Assembly: GCF_000744655.1 (NCBI RefSeq)
Contig: NZ_JQMJ01000004.1
Location: forward strand, 4,278,001-4,342,000
Direction: 5' to 3'
DNA from: Streptacidiphilus rugosus AM-16
GTDB lineage: Bacteria > Actinomycetota > Actinomycetes > Streptomycetales > Streptomycetaceae
DNA: 64,000 nt
The first letter of the stretch is position 1; every line of letters begins with the position of its first letter. The notes under the pieces are model-generated. The model did no database searches. It saw nothing but the letters and a program-made list of their open reading frames with translations, and was not told the origin of the DNA. The position numbers and the translations under genes were made by a program. Positions 1-7,156 of this stretch are shown piece after piece.

Positions 1-635
1 GGCGCGTAGGGACCGGCGGCCGCCAGCAGCGCGGGGACGTCGATGCCCTGGCTGGCGACGAACTCGCTGGCCACCGCTCCGGGCTCGACGACGGTGACAT
101 GGACGCCCACCGAGGCGGCGACCGGCGCGAGCGACTCGAGGAAACCCTCGGCGGCGAACTTCGCGGCGCAGTACGCCTCGTTGAAGGGCTGGCCGACCAC
201 CCCGCCGACACTGGTCACCGTGACCACCCGGCCGCCCGAGGCGCGCAGGTGCGGCATCGCGGCGCCGGTGGCCTCGACGACGCCGAAGAAGTTGACCTCC
301 ATCGCCGAGCGGAAGGCCTCCCCGCCCACCTGCTCCACCGTGCCGACCACGCCCGCGCCGGCGTTGTTGACCAGCGCGTCCAGTCGGCCGTGGGAGGCCA
401 GGACCTCGCCGAGGCAGGCGTCGATCGACGCCCGCTCGGTCACGTCGAGCCGCTTCACCTCGATCCGCCCGGCGACGCCCGCCGCGGCGGCCGCCTCCGT
501 GAGCGGGCCGGCCTTGGCGGTGTCGCGCATGGTGGCGACGACGTGCCAGCCGGCCTGCGCCGCGGCGACTGCGGTGGCCAGGCCGATGCCGGTCGAGGTG
601 CCGGTGATCAGGACGATGCGGTCGGCGGTTGCCAT
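1..635 (-). CDS. SDR family NAD(P)-dependent oxidoreductase (C-terminus beyond left edge)
   Basis: Short-chain dehydrogenase with a classical Rossmann fold; the substrate is not predictable. Translating the minus strand from the ATG at 633-635 gives an N-terminal cofactor motif TGTSTGIG near residue 10, the NNAG structural motif near residue 90, and the catalytic pair YCAAK (Tyr and Lys four apart). The PG turn after the fifth strand is also present. About 210 residues are visible and the reading frame is still open at base 1, so the gene is truncated by the window. A GGGGAG ribosome site lies just upstream of the ATG. It is divergent from a MarR regulator across a shared control region with two inverted-repeat boxes, so it is the likely target of that regulator. 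Confidence 0.9.
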   Translation of the reverse strand, partial: MATADRIVLITGTSTGIGLATAVAAAQAGWHVVATMRDTAKAGPLTEAAAAAGVAGRIEVKRLDVTERASIDACLGEVLASHGRLDALVNNAGAGVVGTVEQVGGEAFRSAMEVNFFGVVEATGAAMPHLRASGGRVVTVTSVGGVVGQPFNEAYCAAKFAAEGFLESLAPVAASVGVHVTVVEPGAVASEFVASQGIDVPALLAAAGPYA

Positions 636-668
636 GGCTGCTCCCCTTCGGGTGGCGGTGACTTTTCT

Positions 669-710
669 GTGCGTGCGCACACACCGTACGACTTCCGTGC
701 GTGCGCACGC
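669..710. promoter_or_regulatory. Paired MarR-type operator boxes
   Basis: The 12-mer GTGCGTGCGCAC occurs twice, at 669-680 and 697-708, start to start 28 bp. The second copy lies within a perfect 12-bp palindrome (GCGTGCGCACGC, 699-710). Both boxes sit between the divergent SDR and MarR genes, and the second lies immediately upstream of the MarR -10 element. MarR proteins usually bind such inverted repeats and repress both their own gene and the divergent one. The assignment to this MarR is inference. Confidence 0.7.
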
Positions 711-717
711 AAACCGA

Positions 718-723
718 TAGGCT
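718..723 (+). promoter_or_regulatory. -10 element of a probable leaderless MarR transcript
   Basis: TAGGCT lies six bases before the ATG at 730, and no ribosome-binding purine tract is visible. This spacing places the transcription start at or within a base or two of the ATG, the usual arrangement of leaderless actinobacterial mRNAs. Confidence 0.5.
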
Positions 724-729
724 GTCCAT

Positions 730-1185
730 ATGACGCGCGCCGACCTCTCCCTGGGCAGCCTCTCCGCCAGGGACCACGCCTTCTACGGTCTCGTCTGGGC
801 CGGCACCACGCTCTCCGCCCGGGTCGACCGGGCCCTGACCCGCGCACACGACCTGCCGCTCTCCTGGTTCGAGGTGATGCTCTGGCTCAACGGCCAGACC
901 GGCCCCGTCGCCGCCTCCGACCTGGGCGCCAAGACGCTGCTGAGCCGCACCCAGGTCTCCCGGGTGGTGGACGCGCTGCAGGCGCGCGGGCTGGTCGCCC
1001 GCACCCCCTCGCCGCACGACGCCCGCTCGGTCGGGGTCGCGCTCACCCCGGCCGGCCGGGCCGCGTTCGCCGAGGCGGACGCCACCCGGCGCGCCGCACT
1101 CGCCGAGGCCTTCGACGAGCGGCTGGACGACGCGGACATCGCGGCGCTGCGGACCGCCTGGGCCAAGCTCAAGGCGCGCCCCTGA
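730..1185 (+). CDS. MarR family transcriptional regulator
   Basis: DNA-binding repressor of 151 residues, the normal MarR length. The winged helix-turn-helix spans about residues 45-105, with recognition-helix residues LLSRTQVSRVVDAL followed by the wing segment around SPHDARSVGVALT. The N- and C-terminal helices form the usual dimer interface. No ribosome site precedes the ATG, and a TAGGCT -10 box lies six bases upstream, which suggests a leaderless message. The gene is divergent from an SDR oxidoreductase, with two inverted-repeat boxes between them, so the likely role is autorepression plus control of that enzyme in response to a small, perhaps phenolic, ligand. Confidence 0.9.
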   Translation: MTRADLSLGSLSARDHAFYGLVWAGTTLSARVDRALTRAHDLPLSWFEVMLWLNGQTGPVAASDLGAKTLLSRTQVSRVVDALQARGLVARTPSPHDARSVGVALTPAGRAAFAEADATRRAALAEAFDERLDDADIAALRTAWAKLKARP

Positions 1186-1270
1186 CGCCGGGTGCGCGAC
1201 CATGGAAGGCATCCGCCGAGGACAGCATCGGCCGAGCTCAGCGTCGGCCCACCGGGACGAGGAGAGCGCA

Positions 1271-3004
1271 TTGGGCGCGGAGGCCCCGAAGCGGGACGCC
1301 GCCGCGACTGCGATCGAGGCGGCGGCCGCCGCCATGGCCGTCAGCGGGGACGCGCTGCTCGGCGGGCTCGTCGCCGAGCTGCCCTTCGGCGTCGCCCTGC
1401 TCGACCCCGGACTGCGCTGGCTGTACGCCAACGAGGCCTTCGCCCGCCACACCGGGGTGACCCCGGAGTCCTTCACGGGCCGGCCGCTCGCCGACACCCC
1501 GCTCGCCTCGGCCGGGCCCGCAGCCCGCACGGTCCTCTCGGACGGTCTGACCCGGCAGGTCGAACCGGCCGCCCCGGCCCGCTCGGCCGCGATCCGCCTG
1601 CAGCGCCTGACCCTCGACGACCGCGTCACCGGCGTCCTCGCGGTGACCGGCCTCGCCCCCGAGCCCGACGCGCCGTCCGCCGACCGCGACGCCCCGGTCC
1701 ACGAGGTCCCTGACCCCGACGCGTCCAGGCTCGCCCTGCTGACCGCCGCCGGCGAGGTCATCGGCAGCACCCTCGACACCGACACCACCTGCGTCGAACT
1801 CGCCCGCTTCACCGTGCCCGAACTCGCCGACCTCGCCACCGTGGACATCCTTCCGCCCGGGGTTCCCGACCACAGGCTCGGCGCGCCGCTCGGCTCGCTC
1901 CGGCTGCTGCGGGCGGCCGTGGCCGGCACCCCCGAGCTGTATCCGCAGCTCGCCACCCTGGCCCACCCCGGCGAGTCGGTCCGGCACCGCGAGGGCTCGC
2001 TCGTGGCCCTCAGCCTCGTCGGCGGCAAGCCGGTCACCGCCCAGATCCGGGACGAGGAGACGCTGGCCAGGGCGCTCTCCGACACGGCGAGCCGCGAGGT
2101 CTTCCGCGCGGCGGAGATCGCCTCCGTGGTGGCCGTCCCGCTGACTGCCCGCGGCAGCCTCCTGGGCGTGCTCACCCTCGCCCGCGCCGACGCCCCCGGG
2201 GACGGCTTCAGCGACGACGACATCACGCTGATCCAGGACCTGGCCGGCCGCGCCGCGCTCAGCATCGACAACGCCCGCCGCTACACGCGCTCCCAGGGCA
2301 TCGCCCTGGAGCTGCAGCGGGCGCTGCTCGCCGAACCGGCCAACCCGCACCCCAACCTGGAGATCGCCTGCCGCTACCTGCCCTCGGGCAGCAGTTCGGT
2401 GGTCGGCGGCGACTGGTACGAGAGCGTGCGGCTGCCCTTCGGCCGGACGCTCCTGGTGATCGGCGACGTGATGGGCCACGGCGTGGAGGCGGCGGTCGAC
2501 ATGAGCACCTACCGCTCGATGCTCCGCTACGTCGCCGCGATGGATCTGCCCCCGCACCGGATCCTGCGTCAGCTGGACAGCCTGATCTCGGAGAACGAGT
2601 CCGCCCGTCCGGCCACCTGTCTGCTCGCGCTGGTGGACCCCAGCCGCGACCGGGTGACCTTCTCCAGCGCAGGCCACCTGCCGCCCGCCCTGGTCGGCGC
2701 GGACCGCGCCACCGAACTGGTCACCCTGCCGAGCGGCCCGCCGCTGGGCACCGGCGTCGGCGGCTACCAGCAGTTGGTCAGGGAACTGACGCCCGGCCAG
2801 GTGCTGCTCCTCTACACCGACGGCCTGGTGGAACGCCGCCGCGAGGACATCGACGTCTCGCTCGAACGCCTCGCCGCGGCGCCGCTGCCCGCCACCGGCG
2901 ACCTGGACGACCTGATCGACGCCGCGCTGCACAACTCCTCGCCCAGCGACGCCGAGGACGACATCGCGCTGCTCGCCGCGCGCGTCCGGCCGCGCCGACC
3001 CTGA
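1271..3004 (+). CDS. PAS-GAF-SpoIIE serine/threonine phosphatase
   Basis: PP2C-type phosphatase of the RsbU/SpoIIE group, which usually dephosphorylates anti-anti-sigma factors. Order from the chosen start: an N-terminal PAS-like segment (about residues 20-110), a GAF domain (about 165-330) and a C-terminal SpoIIE domain (about 345-575). Metal-binding acidic motifs are visible as GGDWYE, IGDVMGHG, YTDGLVE and EDDIALL. The chosen start is a TTG at 1271 preceded by GAGGAGAG; an upstream in-frame ATG at 1202 has no ribosome site and would add 23 low-complexity residues. No anti-sigma kinase domain is fused. The stop codon lies inside a 14-bp tandem repeat. Confidence 0.9.
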   Translation: MGAEAPKRDAAATAIEAAAAAMAVSGDALLGGLVAELPFGVALLDPGLRWLYANEAFARHTGVTPESFTGRPLADTPLASAGPAARTVLSDGLTRQVEPAAPARSAAIRLQRLTLDDRVTGVLAVTGLAPEPDAPSADRDAPVHEVPDPDASRLALLTAAGEVIGSTLDTDTTCVELARFTVPELADLATVDILPPGVPDHRLGAPLGSLRLLRAAVAGTPELYPQLATLAHPGESVRHREGSLVALSLVGGKPVTAQIRDEETLARALSDTASREVFRAAEIASVVAVPLTARGSLLGVLTLARADAPGDGFSDDDITLIQDLAGRAALSIDNARRYTRSQGIALELQRALLAEPANPHPNLEIACRYLPSGSSSVVGGDWYESVRLPFGRTLLVIGDVMGHGVEAAVDMSTYRSMLRYVAAMDLPPHRILRQLDSLISENESARPATCLLALVDPSRDRVTFSSAGHLPPALVGADRATELVTLPSGPPLGTGVGGYQQLVRELTPGQVLLLYTDGLVERRREDIDVSLERLAAAPLPATGDLDDLIDAALHNSSPSDAEDDIALLAARVRPRRP

Positions 3005-3055
3005 AGCGACGGCCCTGAAGCGACGGCCCTGAGAGACCGACCCTGAGACACCGGC
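3000..3055. repeat. 14-bp tandem repeat at the stop codon
   Basis: Four units of about 14 bp (CCTGAAGCGACGGC twice, then two decayed copies starting CCTGAGA). The first unit contains the stop codon of the phosphatase gene, and each later unit carries another TGA. Confidence 0.8.
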
Positions 3056-3104
3056 CCATGCCGCCGGCCGTCGAATTCACCCTGACGGGTTGTGGCAAAT
3101 GTCT

Positions 3105-3116
3105 CGGACATGTCCG
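3105..3116. promoter_or_regulatory. Perfect 12-bp palindrome CGGACATGTCCG
   Basis: This palindrome lies 69 bp upstream of the start of the cysteine-protease-like gene, in the only non-repetitive part of the gap. It is a candidate operator; the binding protein is unknown. Confidence 0.35.
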
Positions 3117-3184
3117 GATGATCTGGAATGGTGGTGCTCACAGCCGGTAGCCAACCGGTCACACTTCTCCGGAGGGAGAGGCAG

Positions 3185-3922
3185 ATGGCTGACGCCTCAC
3201 GCGCCGCAGGAAAGTTCGGCAAGCTCGGGCCGCAGTTCCCGGTCGCTCTCAAGTACCTCGGCCACTACGTGGCCGCCCCGCTGCCCGCTCCGCCGGACGC
3301 CGTCGACTGGACGACGAAGGTGACCGGCTGGCCGATGGACGGGAACGACACCTACGGCGACTGCACGATGGCCGCCGCCGCGCACATGATCCAGTCCTGG
3401 AACGCGCAGACCGGCGAGGGCGACGCGGTCCCCACCGAGCAGCAGGTCGTCGACCAGTACTTCAAGCTCTCCGGCGGCAAGGACAGCGGGCTGGTCGAGT
3501 CCCACGTGCTCTCCTCCTGGCACCGCTCCGGCCTGTGGGGCAACAAGGTGCTCGCCTACGCGCCGGTCAACGTGCACGCGCTGACGACGATCAAGCAGAC
3601 CATCGCGCTGTTCGGCGGCGTCTACGCGGGCATCCAGGTCCCGGCCAACGCGCAGCAGCAGTTCTCCGACGGCAAGCCGTGGACGCTGGACGCCGACTGG
3701 CAGTCGCAGCCGATCGAGGGCGGCCATGCCATCCCGCTGCTCGGCTACGACGCCGACTGGCTCTACGCGATCACCTGGGGCGCGGTCCAGCCCATCGCCT
3801 GGGACTGGTGGTCCACCTACAGCGACGAGGCCTGGGCGGTACTGTCCCAGGAGTACCGCGAGGCCGGCCAGGTCAACGGCATCGACCTCGCCACCCTCAC
3901 GGCCGACCTGAAGCAGGTCTGA
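3185..3922 (+). CDS. Papain-like (C1/C39-type) cysteine protease-like protein
   Basis: Protein of 245 residues with no recognisable signal peptide. Two conserved-looking patches resemble the catalytic pair of the papain fold: GDCTMAAAAH with Cys60 at the start of a helix, and GGHAIPLLGYD with His181 followed by a strand and ITWG. An Asp at about 207 (AWDWW) could be the third residue. It might be a peptidase, a transglutaminase-like enzyme or an inactive relative; the substrate is unknown. The ATG at 3185 is chosen because GGAGGGAG lies eight bases before it; the frame stays open to an upstream ATG at 3128 that lacks a ribosome site. A strong hairpin follows the stop. Confidence 0.7.
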   Translation: MADASRAAGKFGKLGPQFPVALKYLGHYVAAPLPAPPDAVDWTTKVTGWPMDGNDTYGDCTMAAAAHMIQSWNAQTGEGDAVPTEQQVVDQYFKLSGGKDSGLVESHVLSSWHRSGLWGNKVLAYAPVNVHALTTIKQTIALFGGVYAGIQVPANAQQQFSDGKPWTLDADWQSQPIEGGHAIPLLGYDADWLYAITWGAVQPIAWDWWSTYSDEAWAVLSQEYREAGQVNGIDLATLTADLKQV

Positions 3923-3934
3923 GACCGGGACGGC

Positions 3935-3974
3935 GGGATGTGACGGCGGGCCCGAAGGCCCACCGTCACATCCC
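3935..3974. terminator. Bidirectional hairpin terminator
   Basis: 18-bp stem with one mismatch (3935-3952 pairs with 3957-3974) and a CGAA loop, between two convergent genes. Its right arm includes the last codons of the minus-strand MASE1 gene. Confidence 0.85.
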
Positions 3975-4967
3975 GCGGTCCCGTGTGGGCGGCCACGGCT
4001 CGTTCGACTCCCCCGGGGCCAGCCGGGCGACCAGCTCGGCGAGGCCGACGCAGGCCTCCTCGATCCGGCGGTGGGTGGCGTTCCGCTCCGAGATGACCGC
4101 GGAGAGCAGCAGCGCGGTGAGCGCGGCCGAGCCGTTCAGCGCCTGCAGTTCGGTCATCGTCGCGAGCAGGCCGCGACCGGCGAACGGGCCGGTGTGCCGG
4201 ATGGCCGAGGGGACCGCGAGCACCGAGATGATCAGCACGCAGGGCGCGGCGACCGGCAGCTGGAACCGCAGGGCCGCCCAGGTCAGCAAAGGGAAGACCA
4301 GGAAGAGCACGTCCACCGTGGTGCGCAGGTCCAGCACCATGATCGCGGCGCAGCCCGCCATCGGGACGACCGCCTCCGCCCACCAGCGCAGCGGCAGGTC
4401 CCAGGGCAGCGCCGCCCAGCGGCCCACCAGCAGCAACGGGGTCACCACGAGCACGCCCATCGCGTCCCCGGTCCACCAGGCCGACCAGGCGGACCAGTAG
4501 CCGTGCGAAGGCAGTGAGCCCTCGGTGAGCAGCACCAGCGTGGCGCTGGTCGCGCTGACCAGCATCGCCGCGAAGGCGCCCAGGAACACCAGGGCCAGTC
4601 CGTCGCGCAGCCGGTCCAGCTGACTGCGGAAGCCGACCTGGCGCAGCAGCCAGTAGGCGACCAGCGGAGCGACCGTGCTGCCCGCGACGATGCCCACGGT
4701 CGCACCCGTCACCGGGCCGCCGAGCGACGTCACCACCAGGAGCTGGCCCAGGGCGATGCCCGGCCAGACCCGCGCGCCGAGCAGCACCAGCGCGGCGACC
4801 GCCACCCCCGTGGGCGGCCAGATCGGCGTCACCCTGACGCCGCCGACGACGATCTGGGCCAGCAGTCCCAGCCTGCCGCTGCCCAGGTACAGCGCGGCCA
4901 CGGCAAGGATCCACAGGAGCAGCGACCCGAGATCCCTGAGGGTCCGATCACGCGCGACAGCAGGCAT
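3966..4967 (-). CDS. MASE1 domain membrane protein without an output domain
   Basis: Integral membrane protein of 333 residues whose eight or so hydrophobic helices match the MASE1 sensor region, with the typical IWPPTG motif after the second helix. MASE1 is normally the N-terminal sensor of GGDEF, histidine kinase or SpoIIE proteins. Here the chain ends shortly after the last membrane helix with a short, partly helical tail (residues about 295-333). The ATG at 4965-4967 has GGAGAG eight bases upstream; a start at 5012 has weaker support. The preceding gene on the same strand encodes a SpoIIE phosphatase ending 66 bases before this start, so the two may form one sensor-effector pair. The ligand is unknown. 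Confidence 0.85.
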   Translation of the reverse strand: MPAVARDRTLRDLGSLLLWILAVAALYLGSGRLGLLAQIVVGGVRVTPIWPPTGVAVAALVLLGARVWPGIALGQLLVVTSLGGPVTGATVGIVAGSTVAPLVAYWLLRQVGFRSQLDRLRDGLALVFLGAFAAMLVSATSATLVLLTEGSLPSHGYWSAWSAWWTGDAMGVLVVTPLLLVGRWAALPWDLPLRWWAEAVVPMAGCAAIMVLDLRTTVDVLFLVFPLLTWAALRFQLPVAAPCVLIISVLAVPSAIRHTGPFAGRGLLATMTELQALNGSAALTALLLSAVISERNATHRRIEEACVGLAELVARLAPGESNEPWPPTRDRGM

Positions 4968-5033
4968 GACACAACTCTCCTGCCGCGGAGCCCGCCGCCA
5001 CCACCGTGACACGCCCCGCTGAGCCGGTGATCG

Positions 5034-5870
5034 TCACCCGTGGTCCGCCCGGGCGGGCTCGTCGTGGCGCAGCACCAGGACCGCCGCGTCGTCGGCGTGC
5101 CCGGTGATCTCGGCGAGCCCGATCACCTCCGTCGCCAGGTCGGCCGGGTCGCCGCCGACTCCGGCGAGGACGCTGGCCCTGACCCGCTCCAGCCCCGCCT
5201 CGAGCTCGAAGGTGGGCCCCTCCACCACCCCGTCGGTGACCAGGGCGATCGCGCCGGAGCCGGTCAGGGTGCGGCGGGTGACCGGGTAGGCCTCCCCCGG
5301 CATGATCCCGAGCGGCAGCCCGCCGCCCGCCTCGGCGATGCCGCTGGTCCCGTCCCCCGAGGCCCACACGGCGGGCACGTGGCCGGCCCGCGCCGCCGCG
5401 AGCTCGCCGCTGGCAGGGTCGTATCGCAGCAGGCAGCAGGTGGCGAAGAGGCCGCGGTCCATCGAGAGCAGCAGGTCGTTGGCATGGCTCAGCACCTCGC
5501 CGGGATCGGAGGTGACGGTGGCCAGGGCGTGGAGCACGATCCTGACCTGCCCCATCAGGGCGGCGGCCTCCACGTCGTGGCCCTGCACGTCGCCGATGGA
5601 GAAGCCCAGCGCGCCGTCCGGCATCACGAAGCCGTCGTACCAGTCGCCGCCGATGTCCAGGCCGTGGCGCGCGGGCGCGTAGCGCGCCGCCGGACGCAGG
5701 CCGGGCACGCTCGGCAGTGCGGCGGGCAGGAACTCACGCTGCAGCGCCCTGGCCAGCTCCACCCTGGCGCGCTGCAGCTCCACCCGCTCCAGCGCCTGCG
5801 CGGTGAGCTGCCCGAGCGCGCTGAGCAGGTCGTCCGAGCTGGCGGGAGGAGGGAGACGGCGGCGGGGCAT
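5034..5870 (-). CDS. SpoIIE/PP2C family phosphatase
   Basis: A 278-residue protein consisting almost entirely of a SpoIIE catalytic domain. A short N-terminal helical stretch (QALERVELQRARVELA) is probably a coiled coil, followed by GGDWYDGF, SIGDVQGHDVEAA, VTDGVVE and HADDAAVLV, which carry the metal-binding acidic residues. It probably acts on an STAS-type anti-anti-sigma factor not encoded here. The ATG at 5868-5870 has CTGGAG seven bases upstream. It lies immediately upstream of, and in the same direction as, the stand-alone MASE1 gene, so they are probably cotranscribed. Confidence 0.88.
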   Translation of the reverse strand: MPRRRLPPPASSDDLLSALGQLTAQALERVELQRARVELARALQREFLPAALPSVPGLRPAARYAPARHGLDIGGDWYDGFVMPDGALGFSIGDVQGHDVEAAALMGQVRIVLHALATVTSDPGEVLSHANDLLLSMDRGLFATCCLLRYDPASGELAAARAGHVPAVWASGDGTSGIAEAGGGLPLGIMPGEAYPVTRRTLTGSGAIALVTDGVVEGPTFELEAGLERVRASVLAGVGGDPADLATEVIGLAEITGHADDAAVLVLRHDEPARADHG

Positions 5871-6051
5871 CGGCGGCTCCAGGAGACGTCCGGTCGAGGG
5901 CGCGGGAGCCGGCCTCGCGCGGCACCCATCCCATTGTCCTCTGATCCGCGCGGATCCGACCGGTCGGATCGCTCCGGCGGCCCAGACCGGCTTGCGGGGC
6001 CGCGGCGACCGGGTTCGACTGGTCAGTGCCGTTGAACGAGAGGAGTGACCC

Positions 6052-6129
6052 ATGTCGTCCAAGAGGCGTCGCAAGAAGAAGGGCCGCCGCAAGCACGGGG
6101 CCAACCACGGCTCGCGTCCGTGCTGCTGA
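6052..6129 (+). CDS. 50S ribosomal protein bL37
   Basis: A 25-residue, extremely basic peptide beginning MSSKRRRKKKGRRKHG and ending ANHGSRPCC. The core K-R-x-R-K-K followed by ANHGxRP matches the actinobacterial large-subunit protein bL37 first found in mycobacterial ribosome structures, where it is 24 residues long. A perfect GAGAGGAG ribosome site lies seven bases before the ATG. Standard gene finders often miss it because of its size. A 16-bp tandem repeat starts exactly at its stop codon and a strong hairpin follows. The two terminal Cys residues are unusual compared with the mycobacterial form. Confidence 0.85.
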   Translation: MSSKRRRKKKGRRKHGANHGSRPCC

Positions 6130-6201
6130 ACCACTGTGCTGGTGAACCGCTGCGCTGGTGAACCGCTGTGCAGCCGAACCACTGTGCAGCTGAACCACTG
6201 A
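6127..6201. repeat. 16-bp tandem repeat in the bL37 3' region
   Basis: Four full units and one partial (consensus TGAACCRCTGTGCWGS) run from the bL37 stop codon to the terminator hairpin. The stop codon itself is the first three bases of unit one. Confidence 0.9.
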
Positions 6202-6202
6202 G

Positions 6203-6230
6203 GCCGCGCCGGACCCCGGTCCGGCGCGGC
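6203..6230. terminator. Hairpin terminator between bL37 and the DUF1801 gene
   Basis: GC-rich perfect stem (GCCGCGCCGGAC against GTCCGGCGCGGC) with a four-base loop, between two convergent genes. It is probably used from both sides. Confidence 0.85.
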
Positions 6231-6244
6231 GGCGTGCCCGGCCG

Positions 6245-6586
6245 TCAGTCGGCGAGCGCGGCCGTGACGAACTCGCGCAGCTCGTCGTCGGACATGCCGG
6301 CCGCGTCGTCCGGGCGCAGCCGGAGGGTCGCCTTGCCGTGCAGCAGCTCGGGATGCCGGGCGACGAACCCGGCGTCGCGACCGCGCTGCCAGCCGTAGAG
6401 CGAGACGCCGTGCCGCCAGGCCCCGAGGTGGAGCCGGTGGCCCGGCGTGCGGTAGGTCGGCAGGTCGTAGGAGAGCACCACCTCCGCCTCCGGGTGGGCG
6501 CTGAGGATGAGGCCGTGGATCCGGTCGAAGAGCGGCCGGTTCTCCGGGGCGATGGCGTCGATGTAGGCGCGGACGGCGGGCTCCAT
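6245..6586 (-). CDS. DUF1801 domain-containing protein
   Basis: Small cytoplasmic protein of 113 residues from the DUF1801 (YdhG-like) family. Family features visible: the PENRPLFDRIHGLI helix, then SYDLPTYRTPGHRLHLGAWR, and a C-terminal helical tail ending in REFVTAALAD. The biochemical role of the family is unknown. The ATG at 6584-6586 starts the conserved region; in-frame upstream sequence is not conserved-looking and overlaps the divergent promoter region of the ferredoxin-like gene. It ends 14 bases from a strong hairpin shared with bL37. Confidence 0.85.
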   Translation of the reverse strand: MEPAVRAYIDAIAPENRPLFDRIHGLILSAHPEAEVVLSYDLPTYRTPGHRLHLGAWRHGVSLYGWQRGRDAGFVARHPELLHGKATLRLRPDDAAGMSDDELREFVTAALAD

Positions 6587-6723
6587 CCCGCCATTCTCCG
6601 CGCCCGCCCGCGGGACCGCGCATCCGAGGCTCGCCCGAACAGGTGAATGCCGGTTCACGCGCGCGTGTAGGCTGGCCACGAAGATCCACTCCGTCGCCCC
6701 GCACCGCAGAAGGATCCCCACGC

Positions 6724-7107
6724 ATGCCCGCCACTCCCGACCGGGCCACGGTCACCGTCTGCCGGGGCTGCTGCTGCGGCACGGACGCCAAGGTCCCCCG
6801 GCTGGACCACGCCGAGCAGCTGGCGGCGCTCCGGGCGGGCGCGGCGGCCCACGGCGGCCGGGTGCGCGTCGTCGACTGCCTGGACGCCTGCGAGCAGGCG
6901 AACGTCGTCGTGGTCAGCCCCTCCCCCGCCGGACGTGCGGCGGGCGGGCGGCCCGTCTGGCTCGGCATGGTCAACGACCCGGGCGGGGCCGACGACATCG
7001 CCGCATGGCTCGCCGACGGCGGGCCCGGTCTTGCCGAGCCGCCCGGTGTGCTGGACCTCTACGCCTTCACGCCCTCGCGCCGTCTGCGGGCGCAGCTGGA
7101 CGACTGA
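6724..7107 (+). CDS. (2Fe-2S) ferredoxin domain-containing protein
   Basis: A 127-residue protein with a thioredoxin-like [2Fe-2S] ferredoxin pattern. The N-terminal CRGCCCG at residues 13-19 supplies two ligands and DCLDACEQAN near residue 55 supplies the other two. The role is probably electron transfer or iron-sulphur sensing; the partner is unknown. The ATG at 6724 matches the length of the conserved domain and has GAAGGA upstream; the 27 residues before it, opening at 6643, overlap the region upstream of the divergent DUF1801 gene. The stop is followed at once by two copies of a 16-bp repeat. Confidence 0.85.
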   Translation: MPATPDRATVTVCRGCCCGTDAKVPRLDHAEQLAALRAGAAAHGGRVRVVDCLDACEQANVVVVSPSPAGRAAGGRPVWLGMVNDPGGADDIAAWLADGGPGLAEPPGVLDLYAFTPSRRLRAQLDD

Positions 7108-7108
7108 G

Positions 7109-7140
7109 CCGCCCCACGACCGAACCGCCCCACGACCGAA
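7109..7140. repeat. Two-copy 16-bp tandem repeat after a stop codon
   Basis: CCGCCCCACGACCGAA is repeated exactly (7109-7124 and 7125-7140), starting two bases after the stop of the ferredoxin-like gene. Confidence 0.85.
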
Positions 7141-7156
7141 CCGACCGCGGCGCCCG

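Noticed and set aside
6127-6201. Possible CRISPR array
   Set aside because: Units of 16 bp are directly contiguous with no spacers, and no cas gene is in the window; it is a simple tandem repeat.
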